A stretch of DNA of 16,289 bases. Origin: Alphaproteobacteria bacterium. Lineage in GTDB: Bacteria > Pseudomonadota > Alphaproteobacteria > Rickettsiales > VGDC01. Positions 4,732 to 14,744 of the stretch are shown one piece after another (position 1 is the stretch's first letter; each line of letters begins with the position of its first letter). The notes under the pieces were generated by a model. The model was not told where the DNA came from, did no database searches, and saw only the letters and a list, made by a program, of their open reading frames with translations. Position numbers and translations under genes: made by a program. Location: assembly GCA_016869895.1 (NCBI GenBank), contig VGDC01000006.1, positions 1 to 16,289 of the forward strand. Direction: 5' to 3'.

Positions 4732-5981
4732 CACAACACATCGTCATTGTCGGAGGCGGCTTCGCCGGACTTTTCGCCGCCCGTGCGCTGAAAGGCGGCG
4801 ATTTCCGCGTGACGCTGCTCGATAAACATAACTTCCACACGTTCCAACCGCTGCTGTATCAGGTGGCGACGGGCGCGCTGGCGACGGGAGACATCGCCAC
4901 ACCGTACCGCCAAGCCTTCCGCAAATTCCCGCATGTGACCGTGCTGATGGCCAAGGCCATGGGCATCGACCCCGCGCGCAAGACCGTCACCCACGAGCAA
5001 GGGGAGATAACCTATGACCATCTCTTCGTGGCAAGCGGATTGGAGCATAGCTATTTCGGCCATGACGAATGGCAGGAGGTCTCCCCGCCGCTCAAGACCC
5101 TCGACCATGCTTTGGAGATGCGCAATCGCATATTCCGTGCGTTCGAACAGGCGGAGCTGACTGAAAACGCCGAGGAGCGCAGGAAGCTGCTGACCTTCGC
5201 GGTGGTGGGGGCAGGGCCGACGGGTGTGGAACTGGCGGGGCAACTGGCGACACTGGTGCGCTATGGCATGAAGAACGACTTCCGCCGTGTGAACCCTGCG
5301 GATACGCGGGTGGTGTTGGTGGAGGCGGGAGGAGAAGTGCTGCCCGCTATGCCACCGAGCTTGCGGGAAGCGGCGTTGCGCTCGCTGGAGAAACTGGGCG
5401 TGGAAGTGCGCACGGGGGCCAAGGTGGAGAAAATCACCGCAGACACGCTTATCATGCGCCGCGATGGGCAGGAAGACGTGCTCGAAACGGCGACGGTGCT
5501 GTGGGGTGCAGGGGTGAAAGTGGGCGGATTCGCGGCGGAGCTGGTGAATGCCACCGCTGCGCCGACAGACCGCGCGGGCAGGGTGACGGTGAACGCTGAC
5601 CTATCGGTTCCCGGCCATGCGGATATATTCATTCTGGGGGATTTGGCGAGCATCGAACAGGACGGCAAATTCCTGCCCGGCGTTGCGCCGGTGGCCATTC
5701 AGACCGGAGAATTCGCGGCGAAGCTGCTGAAAGCACGTGCCAAGGGCGAGAAAGACCCTGTGTTCCGCTATAAGGATCGTGGGAGCATGGCGGTCATCGG
5801 GCTGCACCATGCGGTGGGGGACTTGGGCTTCATGCGTTTGTCCGGCTATCCCGCATGGTTCATCTGGGCGTTGGTGCATATCATGTCCCTCATCGTGCCG
5901 GAGAAGCGATTCCGCGTGTTCGTGCAATGGGGCTGGAAATACATTACCCGTGCCAGCGGCGACCAGCTCATCACGCGCTGA
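4728..5981 (+). CDS. ndh: NADH dehydrogenase type II (NDH-2)
   Basis: A 417-residue, single-subunit, non-proton-pumping NADH:quinone oxidoreductase on the inner face of the membrane. Residues 4-14 carry the FAD dinucleotide fold (IVIVGGGFAG). Residues 158-170 carry the NADH fold (AVVGAGPTGVELA). FILGDLA (301-307) is the second FAD contact, and PVAIQTGEFAAKLL (321-334) is the conserved quinone-side block. The C-terminal helix (FRVFVQWGWKYITRASGDQLITR, from 395) fits the membrane-binding amphipathic end of the family. Length is normal. It starts inside the stop codon of the acyltransferase gene and so depends on it for transcription. Its last 11 bases overlap the convergent hydrolase gene. It would let the cell reoxidise NADH without complex I. 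Confidence 0.95.
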   Translation: MTQHIVIVGGGFAGLFAARALKGGDFRVTLLDKHNFHTFQPLLYQVATGALATGDIATPYRQAFRKFPHVTVLMAKAMGIDPARKTVTHEQGEITYDHLFVASGLEHSYFGHDEWQEVSPPLKTLDHALEMRNRIFRAFEQAELTENAEERRKLLTFAVVGAGPTGVELAGQLATLVRYGMKNDFRRVNPADTRVVLVEAGGEVLPAMPPSLREAALRSLEKLGVEVRTGAKVEKITADTLIMRRDGQEDVLETATVLWGAGVKVGGFAAELVNATAAPTDRAGRVTVNADLSVPGHADIFILGDLASIEQDGKFLPGVAPVAIQTGEFAAKLLKARAKGEKDPVFRYKDRGSMAVIGLHHAVGDLGFMRLSGYPAWFIWALVHIMSLIVPEKRFRVFVQWGWKYITRASGDQLITR

Positions 5982-6795
5982 TAGAATGCTCGCGCACGAA
6001 GCGTTCCAGTTCATCGGCCAATAATTTCGCATCGAAATCCGTGTGCCCTACGTTCGGGTAGAACACCCCGCGTTTCGGCTCTTCCGCCGTTTCCAACAAC
6101 GTGCGACCATGGTGGACGGGGATGACCGCATCCGCCTCGCCATGCACGAGCAGCAGGGGGCAGCGGATGCCGCGGATCTTCTTGATGGATTCATAGCGGT
6201 CGCGCACCAGATAGAACGCCGGAACGAAGGGATAGAGCTCCTGCGAGCGGTTGGCGACGGAGGTGTAGGGTGCTTCCAGCATGAGGCCGAAGGCGGGCGT
6301 GCCTTCATCGGCCAGCGTCTTCGCGGTCTGCACCGCCACGCCGGAACCGAGGGATTCCCCCACCAAGAGGATGCGCGAGGGGGCATAGCCCAGCACGTCG
6401 ATGGCGTTGCGCACGGTGGTCATCGCGTCATCATACAACCCCGGTTCGGAGGGTTTGCCCGTGCTATTGCCGAAACCGCGATAGCTGACGGCCAGCAGCC
6501 CGAAACCCTTGGCGACGTATTCATTCAGCTTGGCAATGCGGTCGCCGATATGCCCCGCGTTGCCATGGAAATAGACGATGAGGGGGAGGGTGTCGTCCTT
6601 CGCGGGGATGTGCCATGCGGCGATGGCGGTCTTGTCATGGGTGGTCAGCGCGATGAGCTTCGCGTCCGGTGCGTGCTCCAGCGCGTTGAGATTCAGCGTC
6701 TGCACGGGATGGTACATCAACCGCCGCTGCAACAGGAACATGGCGAGCATCAACCCGATATAGAGCGACAGGACGATAATCAGCAGGTGGAGCAT
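5971..6795 (-). CDS. Membrane-anchored alpha/beta hydrolase (ABHD12/13-Bem46-like)
   Basis: A 274-residue serine hydrolase. Residues 3-22 form one hydrophobic anchor, so the catalytic domain is membrane-tethered. The oxyanion strand motif is FHGNAG (76-81), the nucleophile elbow GESLG has Ser148, the acid is probably Asp222 in HGEADAVIP, and the base is His251 in VGHTDF. This complete triad and the YRGFGNSTG block fit the ABHD13/Bem46 group, seen widely in Proteobacteria. The substrate is unknown; lipid or thioester cleavage is plausible. The ATG is preceded by GAGG at five bases. The gene converges on ndh and their ends overlap by 11 bases. It is divergent from the peptidase gene with a 95-bp gap that must hold both promoters. 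Confidence 0.9.
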   Translation of the reverse strand: MLHLLIIVLSLYIGLMLAMFLLQRRLMYHPVQTLNLNALEHAPDAKLIALTTHDKTAIAAWHIPAKDDTLPLIVYFHGNAGHIGDRIAKLNEYVAKGFGLLAVSYRGFGNSTGKPSEPGLYDDAMTTVRNAIDVLGYAPSRILLVGESLGSGVAVQTAKTLADEGTPAFGLMLEAPYTSVANRSQELYPFVPAFYLVRDRYESIKKIRGIRCPLLLVHGEADAVIPVHHGRTLLETAEEPKRGVFYPNVGHTDFDAKLLADELERFVREHSISA

Positions 6796-6890
6796 GGGAA
6801 CCTCGACGTCATTCCTTCTGATTCTGCGCGAAGTGCTTGCAATTTGGAATGAAAAAATGTGACATTGGGGGAAATAACGATGAGGATTCT

Positions 6891-7397
6891 ATGCTGGTTC
6901 TGCCCTGGATTGTGACGGCGCTGTTGGTGGCCATCTTCTTTTTCGACCTTGCGCGATACATCATCCCCAACTGGTCGGTGGCGGCGTTGCTGGTGCTGTG
7001 GCCGGTAGCGTTGCTCATGGCACCCACCCTGCCGGAAGGATTCGTGTGGTGGCAATCGCTCATCGTCTTCGCGGTGGTCTTCGCCGTGGGACTAGGCATT
7101 TTCGTGCTCGGGCTGTCCGGCGGCGGCGATGTGAAGCTGCTGGCGGTGCTGGCTTTGTGGACGGGCACGCAATCGACGCTGGAACTCATCGCGTTCATGG
7201 CGCTTCTGGGCGGGTTGCTGGCGGTGGCCTGTCTGCTCATCCGCCCCATTGTGGCGAAATTCGTGGCGGTGGAGAAAGCGGCGAGCCTGCCGCGCATCCT
7301 GCGCTATAAAGAGCCGGTGCCGTATGGCATCGCCATCACGCTGGCGTTCCTGTATCTGCTGTGGAACGGGCAGGTCGCGGTGCTCCCCGTGGCGTGA
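6891..7397 (+). CDS. A24 prepilin peptidase-like membrane protein (TadV/CpaA type)
   Basis: A 168-residue polytopic membrane protein matching the small, stand-alone type IV prepilin peptidases of Tad/Flp systems, which cut the leader from pilin precursors in the inner membrane. Both expected catalytic aspartates are present: Asp19 in FDLARYIIPNW and Asp80 in the GGGDVK motif. The N-methylating domain of PilD is absent, as usual for TadV. About five to six hydrophobic helices are visible. The frame is open 18 codons further up, but the ATG at 6891 starts just before the first helix and has GAGGA four bases upstream. No pilin or tad gene is in the window, so this is an orphan here. It ends three bases from the convergent yihY-like gene. 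Confidence 0.8.
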   Translation: MLVLPWIVTALLVAIFFFDLARYIIPNWSVAALLVLWPVALLMAPTLPEGFVWWQSLIVFAVVFAVGLGIFVLGLSGGGDVKLLAVLALWTGTQSTLELIAFMALLGGLLAVACLLIRPIVAKFVAVEKAASLPRILRYKEPVPYGIAITLAFLYLLWNGQVAVLPVA

Positions 7398-7400
7398 CGC

Positions 7401-8276
7401 TCACGCTTTCGGCGGCTCGACTTCCTCTTTCTCTTCGATGCGCTCGCCGGTGTAGCGTTTCAGCAGATAGCTGAACTCCGCACCGAGGATGAATATCACC
7501 GCGAGCGTGTAGAAGAAGAGCAGTGCAGCGATGACGCTGCCCAAAGAGCCGTAAATCAGGTTCACCTGCTGGAAATGCGAGAAATAATAGGCCAGCAAAC
7601 GCGCTGCCGCCATCCACAACACCACGACCAAAGCCGCGCCGGGGAAGACGGAGACCCATGTCTGCTTGACGTTCGGCAGCACGTAATAAAGCGACGACAC
7701 CGCGAAGAAGAGCAGCAGCGCGCCGATGATATAGCCGATGTTGCGTAGCTGGGTGGTGATGATGGCGGCATCCAGCTCCAGAAAGGCTTGCAGGTATTCC
7801 CAGATGACGGGGAGCAGAACGAGCAGAATCATCACCACGATGACGATGACGGTCAACACGATGAGCTGGCCGACGCTGAGGATGCGGCGGAAAAGATAGC
7901 TGGGCGGGGTGTGGACGCGGTAGGCACGGTTGAGCACGGTGCGCAAGCCCTCCACGGCGGAAGAGGACGTCCATATCGCGCCAAGGATAGCCACCGTCAG
8001 CAAGCTTTGCGAGGGGCCGGTGGTGATTTCCAGCATGCGTGGTCGCAAGCCTTCCACCACATGGGAAGGCAGGCTGGAGATGATGAGGTCGATGAATTCC
8101 GACTGGGCGAGGTTCTCGCCGAGAAGACCCGTGATGGCCATGAGGAATACGAGGAAGGGGAAAAGCGAGAGCAGGCCGAGGAAGGCAAGGTATCCCGCGT
8201 GCTCAATGCCATCATGGTTGATGGTGTTGACCAGCGCGTTCCATAAGATACGGAAGAATTGGATGATATGCTGCAC
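7401..8276 (-). CDS. YihY/BrkB family inner-membrane protein
   Basis: A 291-residue integral membrane protein of the YihY/BrkB/UPF0761 family, once misnamed ribonuclease BN. The function is not settled. Six hydrophobic helices are seen at about 28-52, 90-110, 134-158, 178-200, 207-232 and 243-272. Family signatures are FPFLVFLMAITG, IWTSSSAVEGL (101-111), YVLPNVK (198-204) and YGSLGSVIAALLFFY with GAEFSYLL near the end. A charged tail (GERIEEKEEVEPPKA) is cytoplasmic. The start is GTG with AGGG seven bases upstream. It lies downstream of the hypothetical gene at 8352-8840 on the same strand with a 75-bp gap, so cotranscription is possible. Confidence 0.9.
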   Translation of the reverse strand: MQHIIQFFRILWNALVNTINHDGIEHAGYLAFLGLLSLFPFLVFLMAITGLLGENLAQSEFIDLIISSLPSHVVEGLRPRMLEITTGPSQSLLTVAILGAIWTSSSAVEGLRTVLNRAYRVHTPPSYLFRRILSVGQLIVLTVIVIVVMILLVLLPVIWEYLQAFLELDAAIITTQLRNIGYIIGALLLFFAVSSLYYVLPNVKQTWVSVFPGAALVVVLWMAAARLLAYYFSHFQQVNLIYGSLGSVIAALLFFYTLAVIFILGAEFSYLLKRYTGERIEEKEEVEPPKA

Positions 8277-8351
8277 GGCTGCGCCCTGATGAATATGCCT
8301 TCCCCCGTTTTAACGCGAGGGGCGCGGCATTGCAACCATGAAGGGCTGGGG

Positions 8352-8840
8352 TCAGCGTTCGAATGCGCCTTTGGGCGAGACGCTAGCGGCCTGCTTGCGC
8401 TCGAATGCTTGCCGCGTGAAGTGGCCTTTGGGTTTGGACAATGCCTCCGCAGCCTCTTTGTGGGAGGCGACTTCCGCACTTGCGCGGCGGAATGCCTCAG
8501 GGTCTTTGCGGTCGAGTGCGGATTCCAGCTCGCCCTTGTGGTGGTCTAAGAGGAGTTTGGCGGCTTCGCGGTCAAGGTCGCTATCGGAAAGGATGCGGGT
8601 CGCTTCTTCTTCTACCTTGGGCGAGAAAGCAGGTGGTTTAGGAAGGCCGAAAGCTTCAGGATAGGCCTCCATGGCTTTTTTCACACTGTCAGGCACTTCT
8701 CCGGAAGAGGCATCCTTCGATTCTCCGCCATTCGGCGCACGCCAATCCTTCATGCGCTGTTCCCATTGCTGGCGCAGCAGACGTTGCATCTCTTCCTTGA
8801 TTCCGTCGAGCGGATTCTCTTTTTTCTCTTCATCGGACAT
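8352..8840 (-). CDS. Charged helical hypothetical protein
   Basis: A 162-residue soluble protein with no recognised family. It starts MSDEEKKENPLDGIKEEM, typical of a native N-terminus. Three helical stretches rich in Glu, Lys, Arg and Ala can be seen, at about 10-35, 74-98 and 102-131, separated by Pro/Gly/Ser linkers. There is no signal peptide, membrane segment or cysteine pattern. The frame stays open upstream through the opposite strand of aceB, but that extension has the composition of an antisense shadow, so the ATG complementary to 8838-8840 is taken. The ribosome site is weak: GGGGG is about 16 bases upstream. It is probably cotranscribed with yihY and divergent from aceB. Confidence 0.7.
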   Translation of the reverse strand: MSDEEKKENPLDGIKEEMQRLLRQQWEQRMKDWRAPNGGESKDASSGEVPDSVKKAMEAYPEAFGLPKPPAFSPKVEEEATRILSDSDLDREAAKLLLDHHKGELESALDRKDPEAFRRASAEVASHKEAAEALSKPKGHFTRQAFERKQAASVSPKGAFER

Positions 8841-8898
8841 GAGCGCACTATAGCACCCCCTATTGCTGCGGTGCGTGAAACTTCTATGACAGAAGCAC

Positions 8899-8927
8899 TT
8901 GGCACAGGTGAGAGCGGCTGCTATAAC
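8899..8927 (+). promoter_or_regulatory. Sigma70-type promoter of aceB
   Basis: TTGGCA (8899-8904) and TATAAC (8922-8927) are separated by exactly 17 bases and each differs little from the consensus. The predicted transcript start near 8934 leaves a 5' leader of about 50 bases before the aceB ATG. Confidence 0.55.
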
Positions 8928-8985
8928 CCATGGAAGCTTTACACTGCCCCATGCAGAATAGATTCCCACCTCAATGGAGTATCCC

Positions 8986-10611
<1,626 letters not shown>

Positions 10612-10621
10612 GGTGAGGCTG

Positions 10622-10641
10622 GCGCGGTCTGCTGACCGCGC
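10622..10641. terminator. Hairpin between convergent aceB and ABC exporter genes
   Basis: GCGCGGTC (10622-10629) pairs perfectly with GACCGCGC (10634-10641) around TGCT. The stem fills almost the whole gap between the two convergent stops. There is no proper T-tract on either strand (only TTAAGCTT on the plus side), so termination is possible but not certain. Confidence 0.4.
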
Positions 10642-12429
10642 TTAAGCTTCGACACTATCAAATTGTAGTTCGGCGAGACGCTTATACAGCGGGCTGGTCT
10701 GCATGAGTTCCTTGTGCGTGCCGATGGCGCTGATGCCGCCGTCGTCCATCACCACGATCTTATCGGCATTCAGCACCGTCGATAGGCGGTGGGCGATGAC
10801 CAATGTGGTGCGCCCTTGCATCAGGCGGGTGATGGCCTCTTGCACAAGGCGTTCGCTTTGTGCGTCCAGCGCGTTGGTGGCTTCATCGAGCAACAGGATG
10901 CGCGGGTTGCGCACCATGGCGCGGGCGATGGCGATGCGCTGGCGTTGACCGCCGGAAAGCCGCACACCCTTTTCCCCCAAGAAACTATCCAGCCCATCGG
11001 GAAGGGCTTCGAGGAATTCCAGCGCGGCGGCGGCACGCGCCGCTTCCAGCACTTCGGCATCGGTCGCCTCCGGCTTGCCGGAGCGGATGTTATCCCACGC
11101 ATTGGCGGAGAAGATGACAGGGTCTTGCGATACCAGACCCACCGCGCCGCGCAGGGCTTCAGGGGAGAAACCGCGCGTTTCCACACCGTCCAGACGGATG
11201 CTGCCCGATTGCGGGTCATAGAAACGCAGGAGCAGCTGGAAGATGGTGCTTTTGCCTGCGCCGGACGGGCCGACGAGGGCGACCATCTCGCCCGGCTCGA
11301 CGGTGAGGGAGAAATCTTTCAGCGCCGCATGGTTCGGGCGGGAGGGGTAATGGAAATCAATGCCCTCGAAGGTGATGCGGCCTTCCAGCGGGGCGGGGAC
11401 GGGCAGAGGCTCATCCGGCGCGGAAATCTCGGCTGGCATGGCGAGGAGTTCCATCAAACGTTCAGTCGCGCCGGCAGCGCGTTGCAAATCGCCCACGACT
11501 TCGGAGATGGCACCCACCGCACCGGCCAGCACCACGGAATAGAAGATGAAGGCAGAGAGTGCACCCGCGCTGAGCGAGCCTTCCACCACGGCGCGGCCAC
11601 CGACCCATAACACGGTGATGATAGCCCCGAAGACGAGCATGATGACGATGGCGGTGAGTATCGCGCGGGTGGAGATGCGGCGTTTGGCGGTGGCGAGAAG
11701 TACGTCCACCTGCGCATCGAACTGGGCTTCACGCGCCTGTTCCAGCGACAAGGCCTGAATGGCGCGGATGGCGCTGACGCTTTCTTCGATTTGGGAACTC
11801 AGATCCGCCAGCCTGTCCTGCGATTCGCGGGAGAGCTTGCGCACTTTTCGCCCCAAGGTGATGATGGGAACGACCACCAACGGCACGATGAAGGCGATGT
11901 ATAACGTCAGCATCGGGCTGGTGACGAAGAGCATGACCAACGCGCCGATGAACATCAACACATTGCGGAGTGCCACGGAGACGCTGCTGCCCACCACGCC
12001 TTGCAGCAAGGTGGTGTCGGTCGTCAAACGCGAGAGGATTTCACCCGTGCGGGTCGTCTCGAAAAAGCCGATATGCATGCGGATGACGTGGTCGTAAACG
12101 TCGCGGCGGATGTCAGCGATGACGCGCTCGCCCACCCATGTCACCAGCGAATAGCGCACATAGGTGGCGATGGCCAGCAGCACCACCACACCCAACATGA
12201 CGAACAAGGCCTGATTCAGCAAAGCGGGATCACCCTTGCCCAGCCCTTCATCGACCATGTGGCGCAAGCCCGCGCCCATGCCCAGCACCGAACCGGAAGT
12301 GAAGCAGAGCGCGACGAACGCGCCCAGTATCGCGCCTTTATACGGCATGAGGTAATGACGCAGCTGGCCGAGGCTCGCGAAGCTGCGTGCCTTGGGTCTG
12401 TCTTCGAGTCTGGAACGTCCGCGTGCCAT
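10642..12429 (-). CDS. MsbA/LmrA-type ABC exporter half-transporter
   Basis: A 595-residue fusion of a six-helix transmembrane domain (about 30-320) and an ATPase domain (about 350-590), expected to work as a homodimer that exports lipid-like or hydrophobic compounds through the inner membrane. In the ATPase: Walker A GPSGAGKST (387-395), Q-loop Gln435, signature LSGGQ (491-495), Walker B ILLLDE (511-516) and switch His547 in IAHRLS. All catalytic residues are present. The membrane domain carries the coupling-helix pattern FFETTRTGEILSRLTTD (122-138) typical of MsbA relatives. No good ribosome site precedes the ATG at 12429; the first 20 residues are basic and may be shorter in reality. Substrate cannot be read from sequence. 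It is divergent from the penicillin-binding protein gene. Confidence 0.93.
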   Translation of the reverse strand: MARGRSRLEDRPKARSFASLGQLRHYLMPYKGAILGAFVALCFTSGSVLGMGAGLRHMVDEGLGKGDPALLNQALFVMLGVVVLLAIATYVRYSLVTWVGERVIADIRRDVYDHVIRMHIGFFETTRTGEILSRLTTDTTLLQGVVGSSVSVALRNVLMFIGALVMLFVTSPMLTLYIAFIVPLVVVPIITLGRKVRKLSRESQDRLADLSSQIEESVSAIRAIQALSLEQAREAQFDAQVDVLLATAKRRISTRAILTAIVIMLVFGAIITVLWVGGRAVVEGSLSAGALSAFIFYSVVLAGAVGAISEVVGDLQRAAGATERLMELLAMPAEISAPDEPLPVPAPLEGRITFEGIDFHYPSRPNHAALKDFSLTVEPGEMVALVGPSGAGKSTIFQLLLRFYDPQSGSIRLDGVETRGFSPEALRGAVGLVSQDPVIFSANAWDNIRSGKPEATDAEVLEAARAAAALEFLEALPDGLDSFLGEKGVRLSGGQRQRIAIARAMVRNPRILLLDEATNALDAQSERLVQEAITRLMQGRTTLVIAHRLSTVLNADKIVVMDDGGISAIGTHKELMQTSPLYKRLAELQFDSVEA

Positions 12430-12474
12430 AGGGGAGAAGCGATTGGGAGGCGCGGCGGAATGCCGCGATTTCCA

Positions 12475-12503
12475 TTGTGGTTAGGGCTGATGCCGTGTAT
12501 ATA
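12475..12503 (+). promoter_or_regulatory. Candidate promoter of the penicillin-binding protein gene
   Basis: TTGTGG (12475-12480) and TATATA (12498-12503) have 17-base spacing. A second -10-like TATAAA follows at 12512-12517 without a clear -35. Both lie in the 137-bp divergent gap shared with the ABC exporter gene. A CGCGGC/GCCGCG hairpin (12451-12467) lies near the exporter start. Confidence 0.4.
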
Positions 12504-12566
12504 GCCGAGTGTATAAAGCAAAAACGCAGTGCAGACCAATAAAACTCTTGGTGCGGAAGAAGAACA

Positions 12567-14741
12567 GTGGCGGATTCAGGCAGTAAGAAACCGACGGGAA
12601 AACGCAACGTGCGCGGCGCGAAAGCCTCGCCCAAGCGCGCTTCCACCCGTGGCGGATTGCAGAAACAGAAGAAGAAAGCGGCCAAACGCTCCGCCCGCGC
12701 CGCGCAGGGCGGCATGGTGAACCGCATCCTGAACCTGCTGACGGCCAATAACGTCTCCTTCATGGTGACGACGGCCTTCACCTGCCTCATCCTCGGCCTG
12801 CTGTCGTTGGCCTATTTCATGTATGACCTGCCCGACATCAGCACCATCACCAAGGTCAGCAAAGCCCCCAGCATCGTGCTGCGCACCGAGCAGGGCGACA
12901 TCGTCGGCAGTTCCGGCGATATTTATGGCGATTATGTGCGCTATAACGACATTCCGCGCGATATGATCAAAGCCCTCGTGGCCACGGAAGACCGCAACTT
13001 CTTCAACCACCACGGGGTCGATCCTTTTGGGTTGCTGCGCGCGATGGTGGCTAATGCCCGCGCGGGTCGCGTGGTGCAGGGGGGAAGCACGCTGACCCAG
13101 CAGCTCGCCAAGAACGTCTTCCTCACGCCCGAACGCTCATTGAAGCGCAAAGTGCAGGAGCTTATCCTCGCGCTGTCGCTGGAGAATAAATACTCCAAAC
13201 AGGAAATCCTGACGGTGTACCTCAACCGTGTGTATTTCGGCGCGGGAACCTATGGTATCGATGCGGCATCGCGCCGTTACTTCAACAAACCCGCGAAGAA
13301 GCTGATGCTGCCGGAATCCGCGCTGCTGGTGGGCTTGCTGAAAGCGCCCTCGCGCTATGCGCCGACCTCCAACCGCAAGCTGGCCATCGGGCGCGCCACG
13401 CAGGTGCTCATCAATATGGTCGATGCGGGGCTGATCACCAAAGAACAGCAGGAAGCGGCGGCGGGCATGTATAAAGGCTTGAGTTTCCCAGAATTCACCA
13501 ATACCAGCGGCCAGCGGTACTTCACGGACTGGATCCTCGACCAGATCCCCGATTATGTGGGTAATATCGACCGCGACCTCATCGTGACGACCACCTTCTA
13601 TCCGAAGCTTCAGGAAGAGGCGGAAGCGGTGGTGAACAAGGTGATGGACGAGAAAGGCCCCGGCACGAACGCCGGACAGGCGGCACTGCTCAGCATGACC
13701 CCCAATGGCGCGGTGCGCGCGATGGTGGGCGGGCGCAGCTATGGCGCGAGCCAGTTCAACCGCGCCACACAGGCGCGCCGCCAGCCCGGTTCATCCTTCA
13801 AGACCTTCGTGTTCCTCGCGGCTATCGAAGCAGGATGGAGACCCTACCACACCATCGACGACGCGCCGTTGACCATCGGCAAATGGAGCCCCGGCAACTA
13901 TAACGGCCAATATGAAGGCACGGTCTCGCTGAAACATGCCTTCGCGCAGTCCTTGAACACCGTCGCCGTGCGTTTGAGCGAAGCGGTGGGTCGCGGCAAG
14001 GTCATCGACATGGCGCATCGCCTTGGCATTAAAGCCAAGATGGAATCCGTGCCCAGTATCGCCCTCGGCGTGACGGACACGACCTTGCTGGAGATGACGA
14101 ATGCTTACGCCCATTTGGCGGCGGAAGGGCGCAGCGTGCAGCCTTATGGCATCGTGTCCATCAAGGACGTGCATGGCAAGGTGTTCTATCAGCGTAAACC
14201 CACGCAGAGCAGCTCGCAGCTGTCGCTGAACACTGTCGCAGTGGCAAACGACCTGCTGATGGCGGTGGTGGAGCAGGGCACGGCGCGTGGCGCGGCCATC
14301 GGTCGCCCCGCTGCGGGCAAAACGGGCACCAGTCAGGATTTCCGCGATGCATGGTTCATCGGCTACACGCCAGACCTTGTCACGGGTGTCTGGGTGGGTA
14401 ACGACAATAACAAATCCATGAAGAAGGTCACCGGCGGTGGCATCCCCGCACAAATCTGGCGCGGATTCATGCAGAAAGCACTGGCCGGTGTAGCGGCGCA
14501 TAGCCTGCCTCGCCAGACCTTCGTGCAGTCCGTATATGAACCCGCACCGCTTTATGACGAGTTCGGCGACCCCATCGACATGCAGGGCGCAGTGCCCATC
14601 CAGCAGGAAAGCCTGCCGGGTGATGTGCCGCCGCCACGCAAGCGTGAAGTCGAGAACCGCGAGACCTTCTGGGATAATCTGTTCAACGCCGGAGAGCCGG
14701 GGCAACCGGTGAACCAGCGGGACGACCGCATCAAGCGATAA
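12567..14741 (+). CDS. Class A penicillin-binding protein (PBP1A-like glycosyltransferase/transpeptidase)
   Basis: A 724-residue bifunctional enzyme that polymerises and crosslinks peptidoglycan in the periplasm. Residues 1-50 are a very basic cytoplasmic tail (many Lys/Arg) and about 65-87 is the single membrane anchor. The GT51 domain has EDRNFFNHHG (141-150, catalytic Glu141) and GGSTLTQQLAKN (172-183). The transpeptidase domain has SSFK (Ser409, Lys412), SLN (462-464) and KTGT (585-588), so both active sites are complete. The C-terminus is a short, polar tail. The start is GTG with GGAAGAAGA just upstream; no in-frame ATG precedes the basic tail. It ends three bases from the convergent YgjP-type gene. 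Probably a main cell-wall synthase, close to PbpC/PbpZ-type enzymes of Alphaproteobacteria. Confidence 0.95.
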   Translation: MADSGSKKPTGKRNVRGAKASPKRASTRGGLQKQKKKAAKRSARAAQGGMVNRILNLLTANNVSFMVTTAFTCLILGLLSLAYFMYDLPDISTITKVSKAPSIVLRTEQGDIVGSSGDIYGDYVRYNDIPRDMIKALVATEDRNFFNHHGVDPFGLLRAMVANARAGRVVQGGSTLTQQLAKNVFLTPERSLKRKVQELILALSLENKYSKQEILTVYLNRVYFGAGTYGIDAASRRYFNKPAKKLMLPESALLVGLLKAPSRYAPTSNRKLAIGRATQVLINMVDAGLITKEQQEAAAGMYKGLSFPEFTNTSGQRYFTDWILDQIPDYVGNIDRDLIVTTTFYPKLQEEAEAVVNKVMDEKGPGTNAGQAALLSMTPNGAVRAMVGGRSYGASQFNRATQARRQPGSSFKTFVFLAAIEAGWRPYHTIDDAPLTIGKWSPGNYNGQYEGTVSLKHAFAQSLNTVAVRLSEAVGRGKVIDMAHRLGIKAKMESVPSIALGVTDTTLLEMTNAYAHLAAEGRSVQPYGIVSIKDVHGKVFYQRKPTQSSSQLSLNTVAVANDLLMAVVEQGTARGAAIGRPAAGKTGTSQDFRDAWFIGYTPDLVTGVWVGNDNNKSMKKVTGGGIPAQIWRGFMQKALAGVAAHSLPRQTFVQSVYEPAPLYDEFGDPIDMQGAVPIQQESLPGDVPPPRKREVENRETFWDNLFNAGEPGQPVNQRDDRIKR

Positions 14742-14744
14742 GCA

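Noticed and set aside
13791..14705. Open minus-strand frame of 304 residues inside the penicillin-binding protein gene
   Set aside because: Rich in His, Arg and Gly with no motif, and lying wholly opposite a gene with all catalytic motifs; a GC-rich shadow. The same applies to 8971-9927 and to 10789-11610.
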